From the NCBI GenBank assembly GCA_035293765.1, contig DATGMF010000055.1:90901-154900 (forward strand): a stretch of DNA of 64,000 nucleotides, written 5' to 3'. This document shows positions 1 to 8,365 of this stretch, in pieces; position 1 is the stretch's first letter, and each line of letters begins with the position of its first letter. The notes under the pieces are model-generated. The model ran no database searches and was not told the origin of the DNA. It saw only the letters and a program-made list of their open reading frames with translations. The stretch comes from DASRHT01 sp035293765. Its GTDB lineage: Bacteria > Chloroflexota > Ktedonobacteria > Ktedonobacterales > Ktedonobacteraceae. A program made the translations under genes and the position numbers.

Positions 1-350
1 AAGCTGACATATCCTCCGGCATCGCTCACCGCCTGTTTGTTCAGCGGCTGGTCGTTCCCCTGGAAGTGAACCACTCCCTGCGCGGTTGCTCCTCCCACTC
101 CCATCACGTCTTTCGTTAACTTGGCATAGATAATAATAGTGCTAAAGGCCCCGGGGGCGTTATTTGATGACCATGCGCCGCAGCGATACGTCGGAACCGC
201 CGGAACAGGCGAGGTTTGCGCTTGAAACCCCTTATCAATTGTCACCGTCTGTTGCGGCGCGATCTGGGTAGCAGTGCTCGCGCACGCACTAAGCAGGAAG
301 AACAGGCAGATAAGGAGCATACTGTATATAAAATGGTGGATATTTTTCAT
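1..350 (-). CDS. Putative lipoprotein, N-terminal part only
   Basis: From an ATG at 350 the frame stays open to the left edge of the window (about 116 codons), so the C-terminal part is missing. The first 23 residues form a bacterial lipoprotein signal: a short start with K and H, a hydrophobic run rich in L, I and F, then the lipobox LLSAC with Cys23 as the predicted lipidated residue. After cleavage it would be anchored to the outer face of the membrane. An in-frame ATG at 377 would add nine residues, but the signal peptide is more typical from 350. Neither start has a clear ribosome-binding site. No domain is recognised in the visible part. Confidence 0.7.
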   Translation of the reverse strand, partial: MKNIHHFIYSMLLICLFFLLSACASTATQIAPQQTVTIDKGFQAQTSPVPAVPTYRCGAWSSNNAPGAFSTIIIYAKLTKDVMGVGGATAQGVVHFQGNDQPLNKQAVSDAGGYVS

Positions 351-583
351 TTTGCCCTGCACTAACGGTATCTTCATCTAACAAAAAACCATGCTACTAT
401 AGTAACGTAAAAACTCATGTTAGGAAATACAAGTCCAGTATATCACACGCCAAATATTTTAATGATATTTTTTTATCTCAGCCTTGTTATAGTACTTCTT
501 CTCTTGTATAATAATGACTATATTGGGAGAAACTCGTCGTAACGTGCGTGAAGTAGCGCATCTATCATAAGAAGAAGCAGAAG

Positions 584-615
584 TCTCCTCCTTTTTCCGC
601 CGAAAAAGAAGGAGA
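584..615. terminator. 14-bp hairpin, possible terminator
   Basis: Arms at 584-597 and 602-615 pair over 14 bp with one mismatch and a 4-nt loop. The arms themselves contain T-rich and A-rich runs. It sits between the divergent lipoprotein and LarB genes, and there is no long U tract after it, so a terminator role is uncertain. Confidence 0.35.
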
Positions 616-694
616 CGGAAGCCAGGCTAACGCAATTGCGTATAAATGAGTACATACTTCTAATAGTAAGAAAAGTACGATATAGCCGCTCATG

Positions 695-751
695 AGTAGT
701 ATTGTACTACTGTTGGCTTGCTGATTGTGATAGACTATGTTACACTATCAC
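695..751 (+). promoter_or_regulatory. Possible promoter with two dyads upstream of LarB gene
   Basis: A -35-like TTGGCT (713-718) and a -10-like TATGTT (736-741) are 17 nt apart. The palindrome AGTAGTATTGTACTACT (695-711) lies just upstream, and GTGATAG (727-733) / CTATCAC (745-751) brackets the -10. This could be a regulated promoter. The hexamers are weak, so confidence is low. Confidence 0.3.
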
Positions 752-901
752 TTGTAATGGGGCTCCCAACGAGTAATGCTTATGTAGAGGTCCATTCGAG
801 GTGTGGTTTTTGTGAATTATGAAGATAACGAACAACTAGAACTCTTACATCATCTGCTTGAGAATGGGCATTTCGGGCTGGTTAAGAAAGAGGTGAATTG
901 G

Positions 902-1678
902 ATGAGCAAGCAGGAAGAGACGTTTAATGCTTCAGGGGAATCACAAGGATCGCCAGCGGCTTCAGCCTCACAGCATTTCTCTTCGGACCTGGAAATCCGT
1001 CCTGATACTGCCCGTGAGCAACGCAAAGGCACCCCTGAGGTTATTTTCGGTGAAACGAAAGAAACCGCGCAAATCATTACTATGGCCCAGATACTTCTTG
1101 CCAGGACAGGAAGGGCAATCGTTAGCCGTCTGCCGCCGGAAGCATTGCCGGCGATCCAGGAGGCTTTTCGCGAGTATGTTATGCGTGTTCGCGAGGCGGC
1201 GCATGCTGTGGTTATCTATCGTGCGGATTATGTACGGAGGAATACTGGTGGACATGTAGGGGTAATTAGCGCCGGAACTTCTGACATTCCAATAGCGGAA
1301 GAGGCAGTTCTCATCGCCGAAGAGATGGGATGCCAGGTCTCTTGTATCTATGATGTGGGGGTTGCGGGTCTGCACCGCCTTATAGGACCGTTGCGGGGCC
1401 TGCTTGCCAACGATGTGGATGCGATTGTGGTCGCTGCTGGTATGGATGGTGCCTTACCTTCGGTGGTGGCAGGGCTGGTTCCTGTTCCTGTTATTGGTCT
1501 ACCAACGTCGATTGGCTATGGTATGGGCGGCAAAGGTATTGCCGCATTGCTTTCGATGTTGCAAACGTGTGCGCCGGGTCTCTCGGTGGTCAATATCGAT
1601 AATGGTGTCGGCGCTGGCATTACCGCCGCGCTGATCGCCAATCGGGTGGCGCAGACGCGAGGACATCAGTCGCAGTAG
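902..1678 (+). CDS. larB: LarB-like nickel-pincer cofactor synthesis protein (AIR carboxylase fold)
   Basis: LarB carboxylates and hydrolyses nicotinic acid adenine dinucleotide, the first step to the nickel-pincer nucleotide of lactate racemase-type enzymes. The family segment TPEVIFGETK is followed by an ALLARTGR-like helix, and then by the PurE-like core with GHVGVISAGTSDIP, VAAGMDGALPSVVAGL, and glycine-rich GYGMGGKGIAALLSML. The ATG at 902 has a strong site (AAAGAGGTG, six bases upstream) and gives 258 residues, near the usual size. Upstream GTG codons at 803 and 812 are in frame and would add about 30 residues. The partners larC and larE are not in the window. The first ~50 residues are low in recognisable sequence. 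Confidence 0.85.
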   Translation: MSKQEETFNASGESQGSPAASASQHFSSDLEIRPDTAREQRKGTPEVIFGETKETAQIITMAQILLARTGRAIVSRLPPEALPAIQEAFREYVMRVREAAHAVVIYRADYVRRNTGGHVGVISAGTSDIPIAEEAVLIAEEMGCQVSCIYDVGVAGLHRLIGPLRGLLANDVDAIVVAAGMDGALPSVVAGLVPVPVIGLPTSIGYGMGGKGIAALLSMLQTCAPGLSVVNIDNGVGAGITAALIANRVAQTRGHQSQ

Positions 1679-1772
1679 GGAAGCAGCGAGATGTTCTGAA
1701 TTGAGAATGTCTCACCGCGTTGTATGTTGGGCGAAAGTGGGAGTACGAAGTTTAAGAGAGGCGGGACTTTCT

Positions 1773-2051
1773 ATGGCAAACAATAAACGTGGACCCGAGC
1801 CAGGCTCGCAAAAAGCGAAGCATGGCGGTCAGGCTGTACGTGAGAAGTACGGACCGGAATTCTATTCAAAGATCGGTAAAAAGGGGGGCGACACCGTCAA
1901 GGAGAAGCGGGGGCCTCAATTTTATGCCGAGATTGGAAAGAAGGGCGGCGAGTCCACAAAGCGTCAGCAAGGCTCAGAGTTCTATTCCAGGATTGGAAAA
2001 AAGGGTGGCGAGCGTGGACGTACTATCACTACGAATAGCGACAAGGAGTAG
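1773..2051 (+). CDS. KGG-repeat general stress protein
   Basis: A small, very hydrophilic, Lys/Gly-rich protein of 92 residues. It has three consecutive 20-residue repeats of the form GxxFYxxIGKKGGxxxxxxx and a partial HGG unit before them, matching the KGG repeat family that includes GsiB-like stress proteins. Such proteins are thought to act like hydrophilins in desiccation or starvation; that role is inferred from the family. The ATG at 1773 has GAGAGG and GGGA upstream; an in-frame start at 1701 would add 24 unrelated residues and is not favoured. The gene converges on ftsZ, with a strong hairpin between them. Confidence 0.85.
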   Translation: MANNKRGPEPGSQKAKHGGQAVREKYGPEFYSKIGKKGGDTVKEKRGPQFYAEIGKKGGESTKRQQGSEFYSRIGKKGGERGRTITTNSDKE

Positions 2052-2076
2052 CTCCGTTCCTATCCGATAATTGCGT

Positions 2077-2132
2077 GCCTCTAGCAGCGCGCTTCCCAGG
2101 TCCGTGCCACTGGGAAGCGCGCTGCTAGAGGC
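2077..2132. terminator. 23-bp perfect hairpin, likely bidirectional terminator
   Basis: The arms 2077-2099 and 2110-2132 are perfect inverted repeats of 23 bp with a 10-nt loop. The hairpin lies between the 3' ends of the convergent KGG gene and ftsZ, the expected place for a shared terminator. There is no long T run on either side, so it may instead protect the 3' end of the transcripts. Confidence 0.65.
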
Positions 2133-2151
2133 GCTTTATGTCGCTCTGCTC

Positions 2152-3654
2152 TTACTCGTCGAATCGCTTCAGGAACGGAGGTATGTCAACGGCGTCATCA
2201 TCGGCGTCCGCCTGTTGCCGCCTGAGCATCTCCTGACGGCGACCCATGCTGCGAATGCCGCGCAGGTCGTTCAGACTGCGCTGCTGCCTTGCCGGCTGCC
2301 CCGATTGCTGTACCGGTGGGGGCATCCGCGTGGGAGGCGGCGATGGCGGTATACGCTGCCCCATTGAGCGCGGTTGCGGTGTAATCGGCCCTCTGGGCGT
2401 CGCTCCTATCGCTCCCGCCTGCCCTATTACGTTGCGCGCCCCAGGTTGCTCCATGCGTATTGCCTGGATTCTTGCCGTTGGCATGTCTTCCATGCCTGCT
2501 GCGATCAGGGTGACACGAATAGCGTCTTGTAAGGACGGATCGATAACGGCCCCGAAGGTAATATCTGCCGAGCTATCAATGGATTCGCCGATGCGCTCAG
2601 CGACCTCGTTGACTTCGAAAAGCGTCATATCGTCGCCGCCACTGATATTGAAGAGCACGCGCTTCGCGCCGCGGATCGTGACGTTGAGAAATCCGCCCGC
2701 GATAGCTTCCTCGGCAGCCTGCTGGGCGCGATTGCGTCCCCGCCCCTGACCGATACTCATCAAGGCTGTGCCGGCCTCGCGCAACACGCTACGCACGTCG
2801 GCAAAATCCACATTGACCATCCCTGGCACGTTGATGACTTCCGCGATCCCCTGTACCCCCTGCCGTAACACATCATCAGCGATCTTAAACGCTTCCGACA
2901 GGTTGCGGTCGCGGTCCACTGTGCTCAACAGGCGATCATTGGGAATGATGATCAGGGCGTCAATCTCAGAGCGCAATTCCGCCAGCCCCTGTTCGGCGAT
3001 GCGCCTGCGCCGCGTGCCCTCGAAGGTGAATGGCAGTGTGACAATACCGATGGTGAGCGCGCCGAGCTTTTTGGCAATCGAGGCCACGACCGGCGCAGCT
3101 CCCGTGCCGGTGCCTCCACCCATGCCGGCGGCGATAAACACCAGGTCGGCATCGCCCAGCGCGGCGCGGATCTCGGCTGCACTCTCGGTGGCGGCTCGCA
3201 ACCCTATCGCGGCGTTGCCTCCGGCTCCCAGCCCTTTGGTCTGGTGCTGCCCCAGGCAAATGCGCTGCTGTGCCTGCGAAAGCGCCAGTACCTGAGCGTC
3301 GGTGTTGAGCGCGATAAAGCGTACTCCTCGCACGCCAGCGTGAATCATGCGTCCAACGGCGTTCATGCCGCCCCCGCCGACGCCCACAACGGCAATATCA
3401 ACGGCGTGCGGACCCTGAAATTGCGTTGAGAAAGGAGATCGAGAAGAAACGATATCTTCGTCGGTGTAACGCTGGCTCCGCTCTGATCGACTATGCTCAT
3501 CACGCTGCTGCATATTTTTCCCCTCCACCTCATGCCGCAAAACGGCCCATTGGTCTTCTGGCTCTTCGTATACATCGGGCCTGGCCGCGGCCTTCTCCGT
3601 CCATTGCTCCCGCGACTGATTGCGCTTATATGCATCATGCGACATTGGCTGCAT
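2152..3654 (-). CDS. ftsZ: Cell division protein FtsZ with a long N-terminal extension
   Basis: FtsZ is the tubulin-like GTPase that polymerises into the cytoplasmic division ring. Numbered from the upstream GTG at 3660, the Rossmann start VGVGGGGMNAV is at about 92-102, the tubulin signature GGGTGTG at 181-187, and a T7-loop-like NVDFADV follows. The C-terminal peptide DIPPFLKRF, which binds FtsA, ZipA or SepF in other bacteria, is kept after a Pro/Arg/Gln-rich linker. About 85 charged residues precede the GTPase domain; most FtsZ proteins have 10-15. Start candidates are GTG 3660, ATG 3654 and ATG 3645; a G-rich stretch precedes them. No other dcw gene is adjacent. Confidence 0.97.
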   Translation of the reverse strand: MQPMSHDAYKRNQSREQWTEKAAARPDVYEEPEDQWAVLRHEVEGKNMQQRDEHSRSERSQRYTDEDIVSSRSPFSTQFQGPHAVDIAVVGVGGGGMNAVGRMIHAGVRGVRFIALNTDAQVLALSQAQQRICLGQHQTKGLGAGGNAAIGLRAATESAAEIRAALGDADLVFIAAGMGGGTGTGAAPVVASIAKKLGALTIGIVTLPFTFEGTRRRRIAEQGLAELRSEIDALIIIPNDRLLSTVDRDRNLSEAFKIADDVLRQGVQGIAEVINVPGMVNVDFADVRSVLREAGTALMSIGQGRGRNRAQQAAEEAIAGGFLNVTIRGAKRVLFNISGGDDMTLFEVNEVAERIGESIDSSADITFGAVIDPSLQDAIRVTLIAAGMEDMPTARIQAIRMEQPGARNVIGQAGAIGATPRGPITPQPRSMGQRIPPSPPPTRMPPPVQQSGQPARQQRSLNDLRGIRSMGRRQEMLRRQQADADDDAVDIPPFLKRFDE

Positions 3655-4034
3655 ACACACCCCCCATTTCTTCTCTTACAGAGATGATGGCACAGTCTCC
3701 GTTGACAGGCAGGTGCCCCCGCCGTTTTTGATCGAGGCTGGTCAGGTTTAAGCCTGGTGCCTGTTACAAGCTGCTATCCCTCAACATGGGGTCCCTGACG
3801 TTGAAACGTGTTTCTACCCGCATTGTAACAAGAGTGTCAAGGGTGTATGTTATAGTTGATCTTGTTTCAGTGCAGCAGGTTCGCCTCTATTATGAATAAC
3901 GTACGAAAACGCGAAAAGTGATATAAGTTAGGGGGAAGATGCGTTGTCATAACAGCTATACCACTTCGGAGGATAGCAAGGGGGAATGGGAGCTACACAG
4001 GGATGCTGCGCCTGCCGAAGTGGTATAGTGACCG
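3655..4034. other. Region upstream of ftsZ
   Basis: No gene is supported. It should hold the ftsZ promoter (leftward). On that strand a TTGACA lies near 3835-3840 but has no good -10 at standard spacing. An inverted repeat at 3956-4028 is listed separately. Confidence 0.4.
3956..4028. repeat. 14-bp inverted repeat with 45-nt spacer
   Basis: The arm at 3956-3969 (CTATACCACTTCGG) is perfectly repeated in inverse at 4015-4028. The spacer is 45 nt. It starts 6 nt past the stop codon of the small lysine-rich gene and may act as its terminator or be a small repeated element. Confidence 0.5.
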
Positions 4035-4163
4035 CTATTCTTTCTTGAGAGAGAAAGAATCTGTACCTGCCTTAGCGGCTTTCTTTTCTTTTTGAGCTTC
4101 TTTCTTTTGTTTGTTCGATTTAGGCGGCGCTTTCTGCACCTTCCTTTGTTCTTTATTTGCCAC
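4035..4163 (-). CDS. Small lysine-rich protein, 42 residues
   Basis: A GTG at 4163 is preceded by a perfect AGGAGGT (4171-4177) seven bases upstream. The frame runs 42 codons to TAG at 4035-4037. The product starts MANKEQRKVQKAPPKSNKQK and is about one third Lys, with Glu, Gln and Ala, so it should be disordered or helical and basic. It may bind nucleic acid or ribosomes, but no family is recognised. A small hairpin (ATTCTTTC/GAAAGAAT, 4037-4060) overlaps the end of the gene. It is read leftward, downstream of the receiver gene. Confidence 0.65.
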   Translation of the reverse strand: MANKEQRKVQKAPPKSNKQKKEAQKEKKAAKAGTDSFSLKKE

Positions 4164-4265
4164 GATATGTACCTCCTAATCTCGTTGTACAGATGACTGC
4201 AACGATTATGCATACTACCATTGTAACAGATTATTTGACGGGAGGGGTAGTACAGGCTCAAAACT

Positions 4266-4703
4266 TTACGAGTGTTGGGACTGCTCCAATAGCCGCCGCT
4301 CTTCGTAAGTCGCCAGCACATGGGTGATCATGCGCAGCACGTTGCCGATGTCCATTGGCTTGCGCAGTTGATAGATCCCCCGCTGTTCAAGCTCCTGAAC
4401 TGGTAGCGTCGCGCTCATCATAATCGTCGGGATGTCCCGCGTCTCCTCAGATTTCTGGAGCTTATCGTATAGCTCCAATCCATTCAGCCCGGGAAGGCGA
4501 TAATCCAGTAATATCAGACAAGGATGAAGTTCCGGGATGCGCTCCAACGCAACCTGGCTGCTATCGACAGTTGCAGTATGATAGGGAGTTTCCTCCTCAA
4601 TGAGTTGTTGCAGAAAACTCGCGATAGCTGCATCATCCTCAACAATAAGAATAGGCGTGTTGTATGGGCTCTGCGCTGCTGGTGGAATAACTTCCCCTGG
4701 CAT
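4266..4703 (-). CDS. Stand-alone response regulator receiver protein
   Basis: A CheY-like single receiver domain of 145 residues with no output domain. Visible family residues are the acidic pair D23-D24 (VEDD), the phospho-acceptor D67 (LLDYRLPG), S98 (MMSA) and K115 (RKP). It would be phosphorylated by a histidine kinase and signal through protein contacts. ATG 4703 is chosen because AAGGAG lies seven bases upstream; the in-frame ATG at 4727 lacks a site. A kinase gene lies far away at 43.8 kb, so the cognate partner is unknown. Confidence 0.9.
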   Translation of the reverse strand: MPGEVIPPAAQSPYNTPILIVEDDAAIASFLQQLIEEETPYHTATVDSSQVALERIPELHPCLILLDYRLPGLNGLELYDKLQKSEETRDIPTIMMSATLPVQELEQRGIYQLRKPMDIGNVLRMITHVLATYEERRLLEQSQHS

Positions 4704-4866
4704 ATAAAACTCCTTTTCAGCTATCATGGATGAGAAAACAACGTAATAGTATATTTTACTCTAACGGATATGATAGAAGATCGGTGACGGACCCTGAAGG
4801 CAAATTTGGCATCTGCCCAAAAGTATCTTCTATCTTAACAAGAACCAATCTTGTTATATGAGAGAG

Positions 4867-5451
4867 TTACCTTTCCAGCGGCGGCCCTGCCGGAGGGAGT
4901 TGAGTGGCAGGCATATAGGCTGCGAAGGCATCTAACAGTTCTCCAGGCGTCTTTTTATGTAAAACTAGCCGGCTGCTAGTTGAGGGGATAAAGCCTTCCG
5001 TGGTGACATGAGCTATCAAGGCCAGTAGCGGGTCGAAATAGCTCATGACATTGAGTAATCCAATGGGTTTGCTGTGAAGCCCGATTTGTGCCCAGGTGAT
5101 GGCTTCGAAGAGCTCGTCAAAGGTGCCGTAGCCACCTGGTAGGGCGATAAAGCCATCAGCAAGATCGGCCATCAATGCTTTACGCTCGTGCATGCTGTTA
5201 ACCATATGGAGCTGTGTCAAGCGTTCATGTCCGACTTCTCGCTTGAAAAGTCCACGAGGCAGTACCCCAATAACTTCGCCGCCCTCTGCCAGGACAGCGT
5301 TTGCAATCACTCCCATCAATCCTATGCTTGCCCCTCCATAGACCAGTCCCAGTCCACGCGTTGCCAGCTCGTGACCAAGAGTGCGCGCTGCCTCTTCGTA
5401 TTCTTTACGTACGCCCATGCTTGAGCCTGCGAAGACACAGATACGACTCAT
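4867..5451 (-). CDS. LOG-family nucleoside 5'-monophosphate phosphoribohydrolase
   Basis: A TIGR00730/LOG family Rossmann protein of 194 residues. These enzymes split the N-glycosidic bond of cytokinin riboside or other nucleoside monophosphates to free base and ribose 5-phosphate; older annotations call them lysine decarboxylases. The signature is visible: MHERK near 87-91 and PGGYGTFDEL at 105-114, with the catalytic Arg and Glu. The start at 5451 has AAAGGA upstream; an in-frame start at 5517 would add 22 residues without family support. The physiological substrate here is unknown. Confidence 0.9.
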   Translation of the reverse strand: MSRICVFAGSSMGVRKEYEEAARTLGHELATRGLGLVYGGASIGLMGVIANAVLAEGGEVIGVLPRGLFKREVGHERLTQLHMVNSMHERKALMADLADGFIALPGGYGTFDELFEAITWAQIGLHSKPIGLLNVMSYFDPLLALIAHVTTEGFIPSTSSRLVLHKKTPGELLDAFAAYMPATQLPPAGPPLER

Positions 5452-5732
5452 GCGGATTCCTTTCCATCTCGCGGTTAAGGAGAAAACAAAACAACCTCTC
5501 TCATGAGAGGGGCACACTATGATAGTAGCACATTCTGACGGAGAAGGATATAGGCAAGTATCCCGTTAGCATAGTCGGGCTAGTCAGATGTTTACTCTTT
5601 CGGCGCTCGCCTGCAAGCCCAATGCGAGCAGTATTTCTTGCACATGTTGTATAATAGAGCGGTAGAATAATCTGTACTTTCACCCACATGTTATGCTTCT
5701 ACCTGTTTTGTTCAAATTTTTTTAGGAGTACG

Positions 5733-6428
5733 ATGATACAGGCGCTTATTTTTGACTTCGACGGCCTCATTCTGGACACGGAACTCTCTGCTTATCAGTC
5801 ATGGCAAGAAATATATCAGGAATATCAGTGTGATCTTCCGCTGGAACAATGGGCCAGGCGTATTGGCGGCGCGGCGGATCTCTTCGATCCCTGCGCGTAC
5901 CTGGAATCGCTATTGCAACGTCCGGTCGAGCGTGAAGTGCTCAGAGACAGACGCAACCGCCGCCACCTGGAGCTTATTGCTCTCCGCGACGCTCTTCCCG
6001 GGGTGGAAGCGTATCTTGCCGGTGGTCGCCGTCTTGGTTTAAAGCTCGCTGTAGCCTCAAGCTCATCAAAAAGATGGGTCACCGAGCATCTCTCCCGGCT
6101 TGGCCTGCTCGACTGCTTTGACGCTTTGCGCTGCGGCGATAGCGTTACGCACAAGAAGCCCCATCCTGAGCTATATAGTTTGGCCTTGCAAGATCTGGGT
6201 GTGGCACCCGAGCAGGCAATTGCCTTTGAAGATTCGCCCAATGGCGTGCTGGCGGCGCAGCGTGCTGGCATTTTCTGCGTCGCTGTCCCTAACATTATTA
6301 CCGGTCAGTTGCTGCTCGATCACGCCGATCTCCGGCTCTCCTCGCTATCAGACTTATCGTTAGAGGATTTATTAGCAGAAGTTGCAAAAAGAAAATCGTC
6401 TAACCTGGCAGACAATGCTGTAATTTAA
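5733..6428 (+). CDS. HAD-superfamily hydrolase, beta-phosphoglucomutase-like
   Basis: A 231-residue HAD subfamily IA phosphatase or phosphomutase. Motif I is FDFDGLILDTE (nucleophile D8, acid/base D10), motif II is VASSSSKRW, motif III is the Lys in HKKPHPE, and motif IV is FEDSPNG. A helical cap lies between motif I and II. The substrate is probably a small phosphosugar but cannot be read from the sequence. TTAGGAG lies five bases before the ATG at 5733. A TATAAT at 5650-5655 may be the -10 element, though no good -35 is seen. The DUF1848 gene follows after 9 nt, so the two are probably co-transcribed. Confidence 0.9.
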   Translation: MIQALIFDFDGLILDTELSAYQSWQEIYQEYQCDLPLEQWARRIGGAADLFDPCAYLESLLQRPVEREVLRDRRNRRHLELIALRDALPGVEAYLAGGRRLGLKLAVASSSSKRWVTEHLSRLGLLDCFDALRCGDSVTHKKPHPELYSLALQDLGVAPEQAIAFEDSPNGVLAAQRAGIFCVAVPNIITGQLLLDHADLRLSSLSDLSLEDLLAEVAKRKSSNLADNAVI

Positions 6429-6437
6429 AGGCGTACT

Positions 6438-7415
6438 ATGATTATCTCGGCCAGCTATAAAACCGATCTTCCCGCCTTCTATGGGGTGTGGTTTATCAAC
6501 CGCCTGCACGCAGGCTACTGCAAAATGGTCAATCCCTATGGGCGGCAGATCTATACCATCGATCTCTCGCCCGAACAGGTGGATGGCTTCGTCTTCTGGA
6601 CCAAGAACATTGGTCCGTTCCTCAAATACCTGCCAGAAGTGCAGCAGCGGGGCTATCCCTTCATCATCCAGCACTCCATTAACGCGTATCCCGTTGAACT
6701 GGAGAACCGGGTGATTCATTATCAGCATACAGTTGAGCATATGAAGCAAGTGGCGAACGAGTATGGCCCCGAACGGCTCATCTGGCGCTACGATCCCATT
6801 ATTTTCTCCTCGCTAACGCCCATTGACTGGCACCGACGCAATTTCGAGACTTTAGCGCAGGCGCTGCAAGGTACGACCGACGAGGTCATCATCTCTTTTG
6901 CTCAAGTTTATAAAAAGACTGCGCGCAATATGGATGCGGCTGCCCAAACGTCCGGTTTTAGCTGGGATGAGCATAAAGTGGAGCCGGAAACCTTTGTGGC
7001 GCAGGGTCGCGCGCTCGCCGCTGAACTGGCGCAGATGGCCGCCGCGTATGGCATGCGCATGAAGGTCTGCTCGCAAAAGCAATTTCTGATTGCGGGTGTG
7101 ATTGAGGAGGCGCGCTGCATCGACGCGGAACGTCTGGAACGCGTCGGGCGACGCGCGATCCCCGATAAAAAGAGACAGGTAGGCAGCCGCAAAGAGTGCG
7201 CCTGCTATGCCTCAAAAGACATCGGTGAGTATGATACCTGCCCGCATGGCTGCGTCTACTGTTACGCCGTGCAGCACCGTGACCTGGCGCTGAACCGCTA
7301 TAAAGCGCATGATCCGCAGGGCGAGTTCTTGTTTCCACCGAGTGGTTATACGACGGATGAAAAGCCCGAGATTGGCCCAAAACAACGGACGACACTGCCG
7401 CTGTTTCCCTCTTGA
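6438..7415 (+). CDS. DUF1848 family protein
   Basis: A 325-residue protein of the DUF1848 family. It has the family start SASYKTDLPAFY, the WTKN segment, a YDPI-type motif in the middle, and a Cys-rich C-terminal part: CACYASKDIG, then YDTCPHGCVYCYA. The clustered cysteines suggest an iron-sulfur or other metal site, as is often proposed for the family; the reaction is not known. It follows the HAD phosphatase gene after 9 nt, suggesting an operon. A PhzF-like gene follows after 76 nt. Confidence 0.85.
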   Translation: MIISASYKTDLPAFYGVWFINRLHAGYCKMVNPYGRQIYTIDLSPEQVDGFVFWTKNIGPFLKYLPEVQQRGYPFIIQHSINAYPVELENRVIHYQHTVEHMKQVANEYGPERLIWRYDPIIFSSLTPIDWHRRNFETLAQALQGTTDEVIISFAQVYKKTARNMDAAAQTSGFSWDEHKVEPETFVAQGRALAAELAQMAAAYGMRMKVCSQKQFLIAGVIEEARCIDAERLERVGRRAIPDKKRQVGSRKECACYASKDIGEYDTCPHGCVYCYAVQHRDLALNRYKAHDPQGEFLFPPSGYTTDEKPEIGPKQRTTLPLFPS

Positions 7416-7491
7416 TTGGCTCGTGATGAAGCAGGCTCCTCATGCTAAAATTAGCGGTAACATCAGATGATATTTCAGAAGGGAAAGCTCT

Positions 7492-8280
7492 ATGGGATTA
7501 AGCATTATCCAGGTGGATGCATTTACGAACAGGCCATTCGCGGGCAACCCTGCCGCCGTGTGTATTTTGCGTGAGCCGCAAGACGAACATTGGATGCAGC
7601 GTGTTGCGCAAGAAATGAATCTCTCCGAGACGGCATTTCTCACGCGCCAGCCGGACGGCTTCAACCTGCGCTGGTTCACACCAGCCGTTGAAGTTGACCT
7701 CTGTGGTCACGCCACTCTTGCCAGCGCCCACGTCCTCTGGGAAACGGGCCATCTCCAGCCCAACGAACAGGCGCGCTTTCATACCCGTAGCGGGCTGCTC
7801 ACAGCCGAGCGGCTGGGCGATTGGATCGAAATGAACTTCCCGATCAAGATGGAGCAGGCCGCCACCGCACCTGCTGGCTTGCTGGAGTCGCTGGGCGTCT
7901 CAGCAAGCTATGTCGGAAAAAATGAGTTCGATTATCTGGTAGAGGTCGAATCGGAGACGATAGTGCGCAGTATTAGCCCCAACTTCTCATTGTTGGCGGA
8001 GGTGCAGGCGCGCGGCGTTATCGTCACCAGTCGCGCCGACACCGGAGGATACGATTTTGTCTCCCGTTTCTTCGCTCCCCAGGTGGGCGTTCCCGAGGAC
8101 CCGGTAACCGGCTCAGCGCACTGTTGCCTCGCCCCATACTGGAGTCGCAAGCTTGGCAGAGCCGAGCTATTCGGCTATCAAGCTTCCCCCAGAGGCGGCG
8201 TTGTGCGCACGCGTATGGACGGCGACCGTGTCTACCTGGGAGGCCAGGCCGTCACCGTGCTCCGAGGAGAACTGGTGTAG
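7492..8280 (+). CDS. PhzF-family isomerase/epimerase-like protein
   Basis: A 262-residue member of the PhzF/diaminopimelate-epimerase fold. Family motifs are clear: QVDAFTNRPFAGNPAAV at the N-terminus, the catalytic Glu46 in NLSETAF, DLCGHATLASAHVL, and EDPVTGSAHCCLAPYW in the second half. PhzF acts in phenazine synthesis, but most homologues outside phz clusters have unknown substrates, and no phz gene is nearby. GAAGGGAA lies upstream of the ATG. A perfect 12-bp hairpin follows the stop. Confidence 0.9.
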   Translation: MGLSIIQVDAFTNRPFAGNPAAVCILREPQDEHWMQRVAQEMNLSETAFLTRQPDGFNLRWFTPAVEVDLCGHATLASAHVLWETGHLQPNEQARFHTRSGLLTAERLGDWIEMNFPIKMEQAATAPAGLLESLGVSASYVGKNEFDYLVEVESETIVRSISPNFSLLAEVQARGVIVTSRADTGGYDFVSRFFAPQVGVPEDPVTGSAHCCLAPYWSRKLGRAELFGYQASPRGGVVRTRMDGDRVYLGGQAVTVLRGELV

Positions 8281-8298
8281 GTTACGAGTAATTAGGGC

Positions 8299-8335
8299 GG
8301 TATGATTTTGTGCCCTGGAGACGCAAAATCATACC
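8299..8335. terminator. 12-bp perfect hairpin after the PhzF-like gene
   Basis: GGTATGATTTTG (8299-8310) is inversely repeated at 8324-8335 with a 13-nt loop. It stands between the PhzF-like stop and the next start. No T run follows, so attenuation or transcript end-protection is also possible. Confidence 0.45.
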
Positions 8336-8365
8336 AGCCTGTCGAATAACGGGAGAAAAGGAAAT

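Larger units (their letters stand above)
378..901. other. Intergenic region upstream of the LarB gene
   Basis: No convincing gene is seen between the lipoprotein and the favoured LarB start. The region is AT-rich near 440-520. It holds a 14-bp hairpin at 584-615 and two small dyads at 695-711 and 727-751, listed separately. Confidence 0.5.

Noticed and set aside
2246..3295. Rightward open frames over ftsZ
   Set aside because: They are antisense shadows of ftsZ with biased composition.
3956..4321. Leftward 121-codon frame
   Set aside because: It is the wrong frame over the 42-residue gene and overlaps the receiver gene; the smaller frame has the proper ribosome site.
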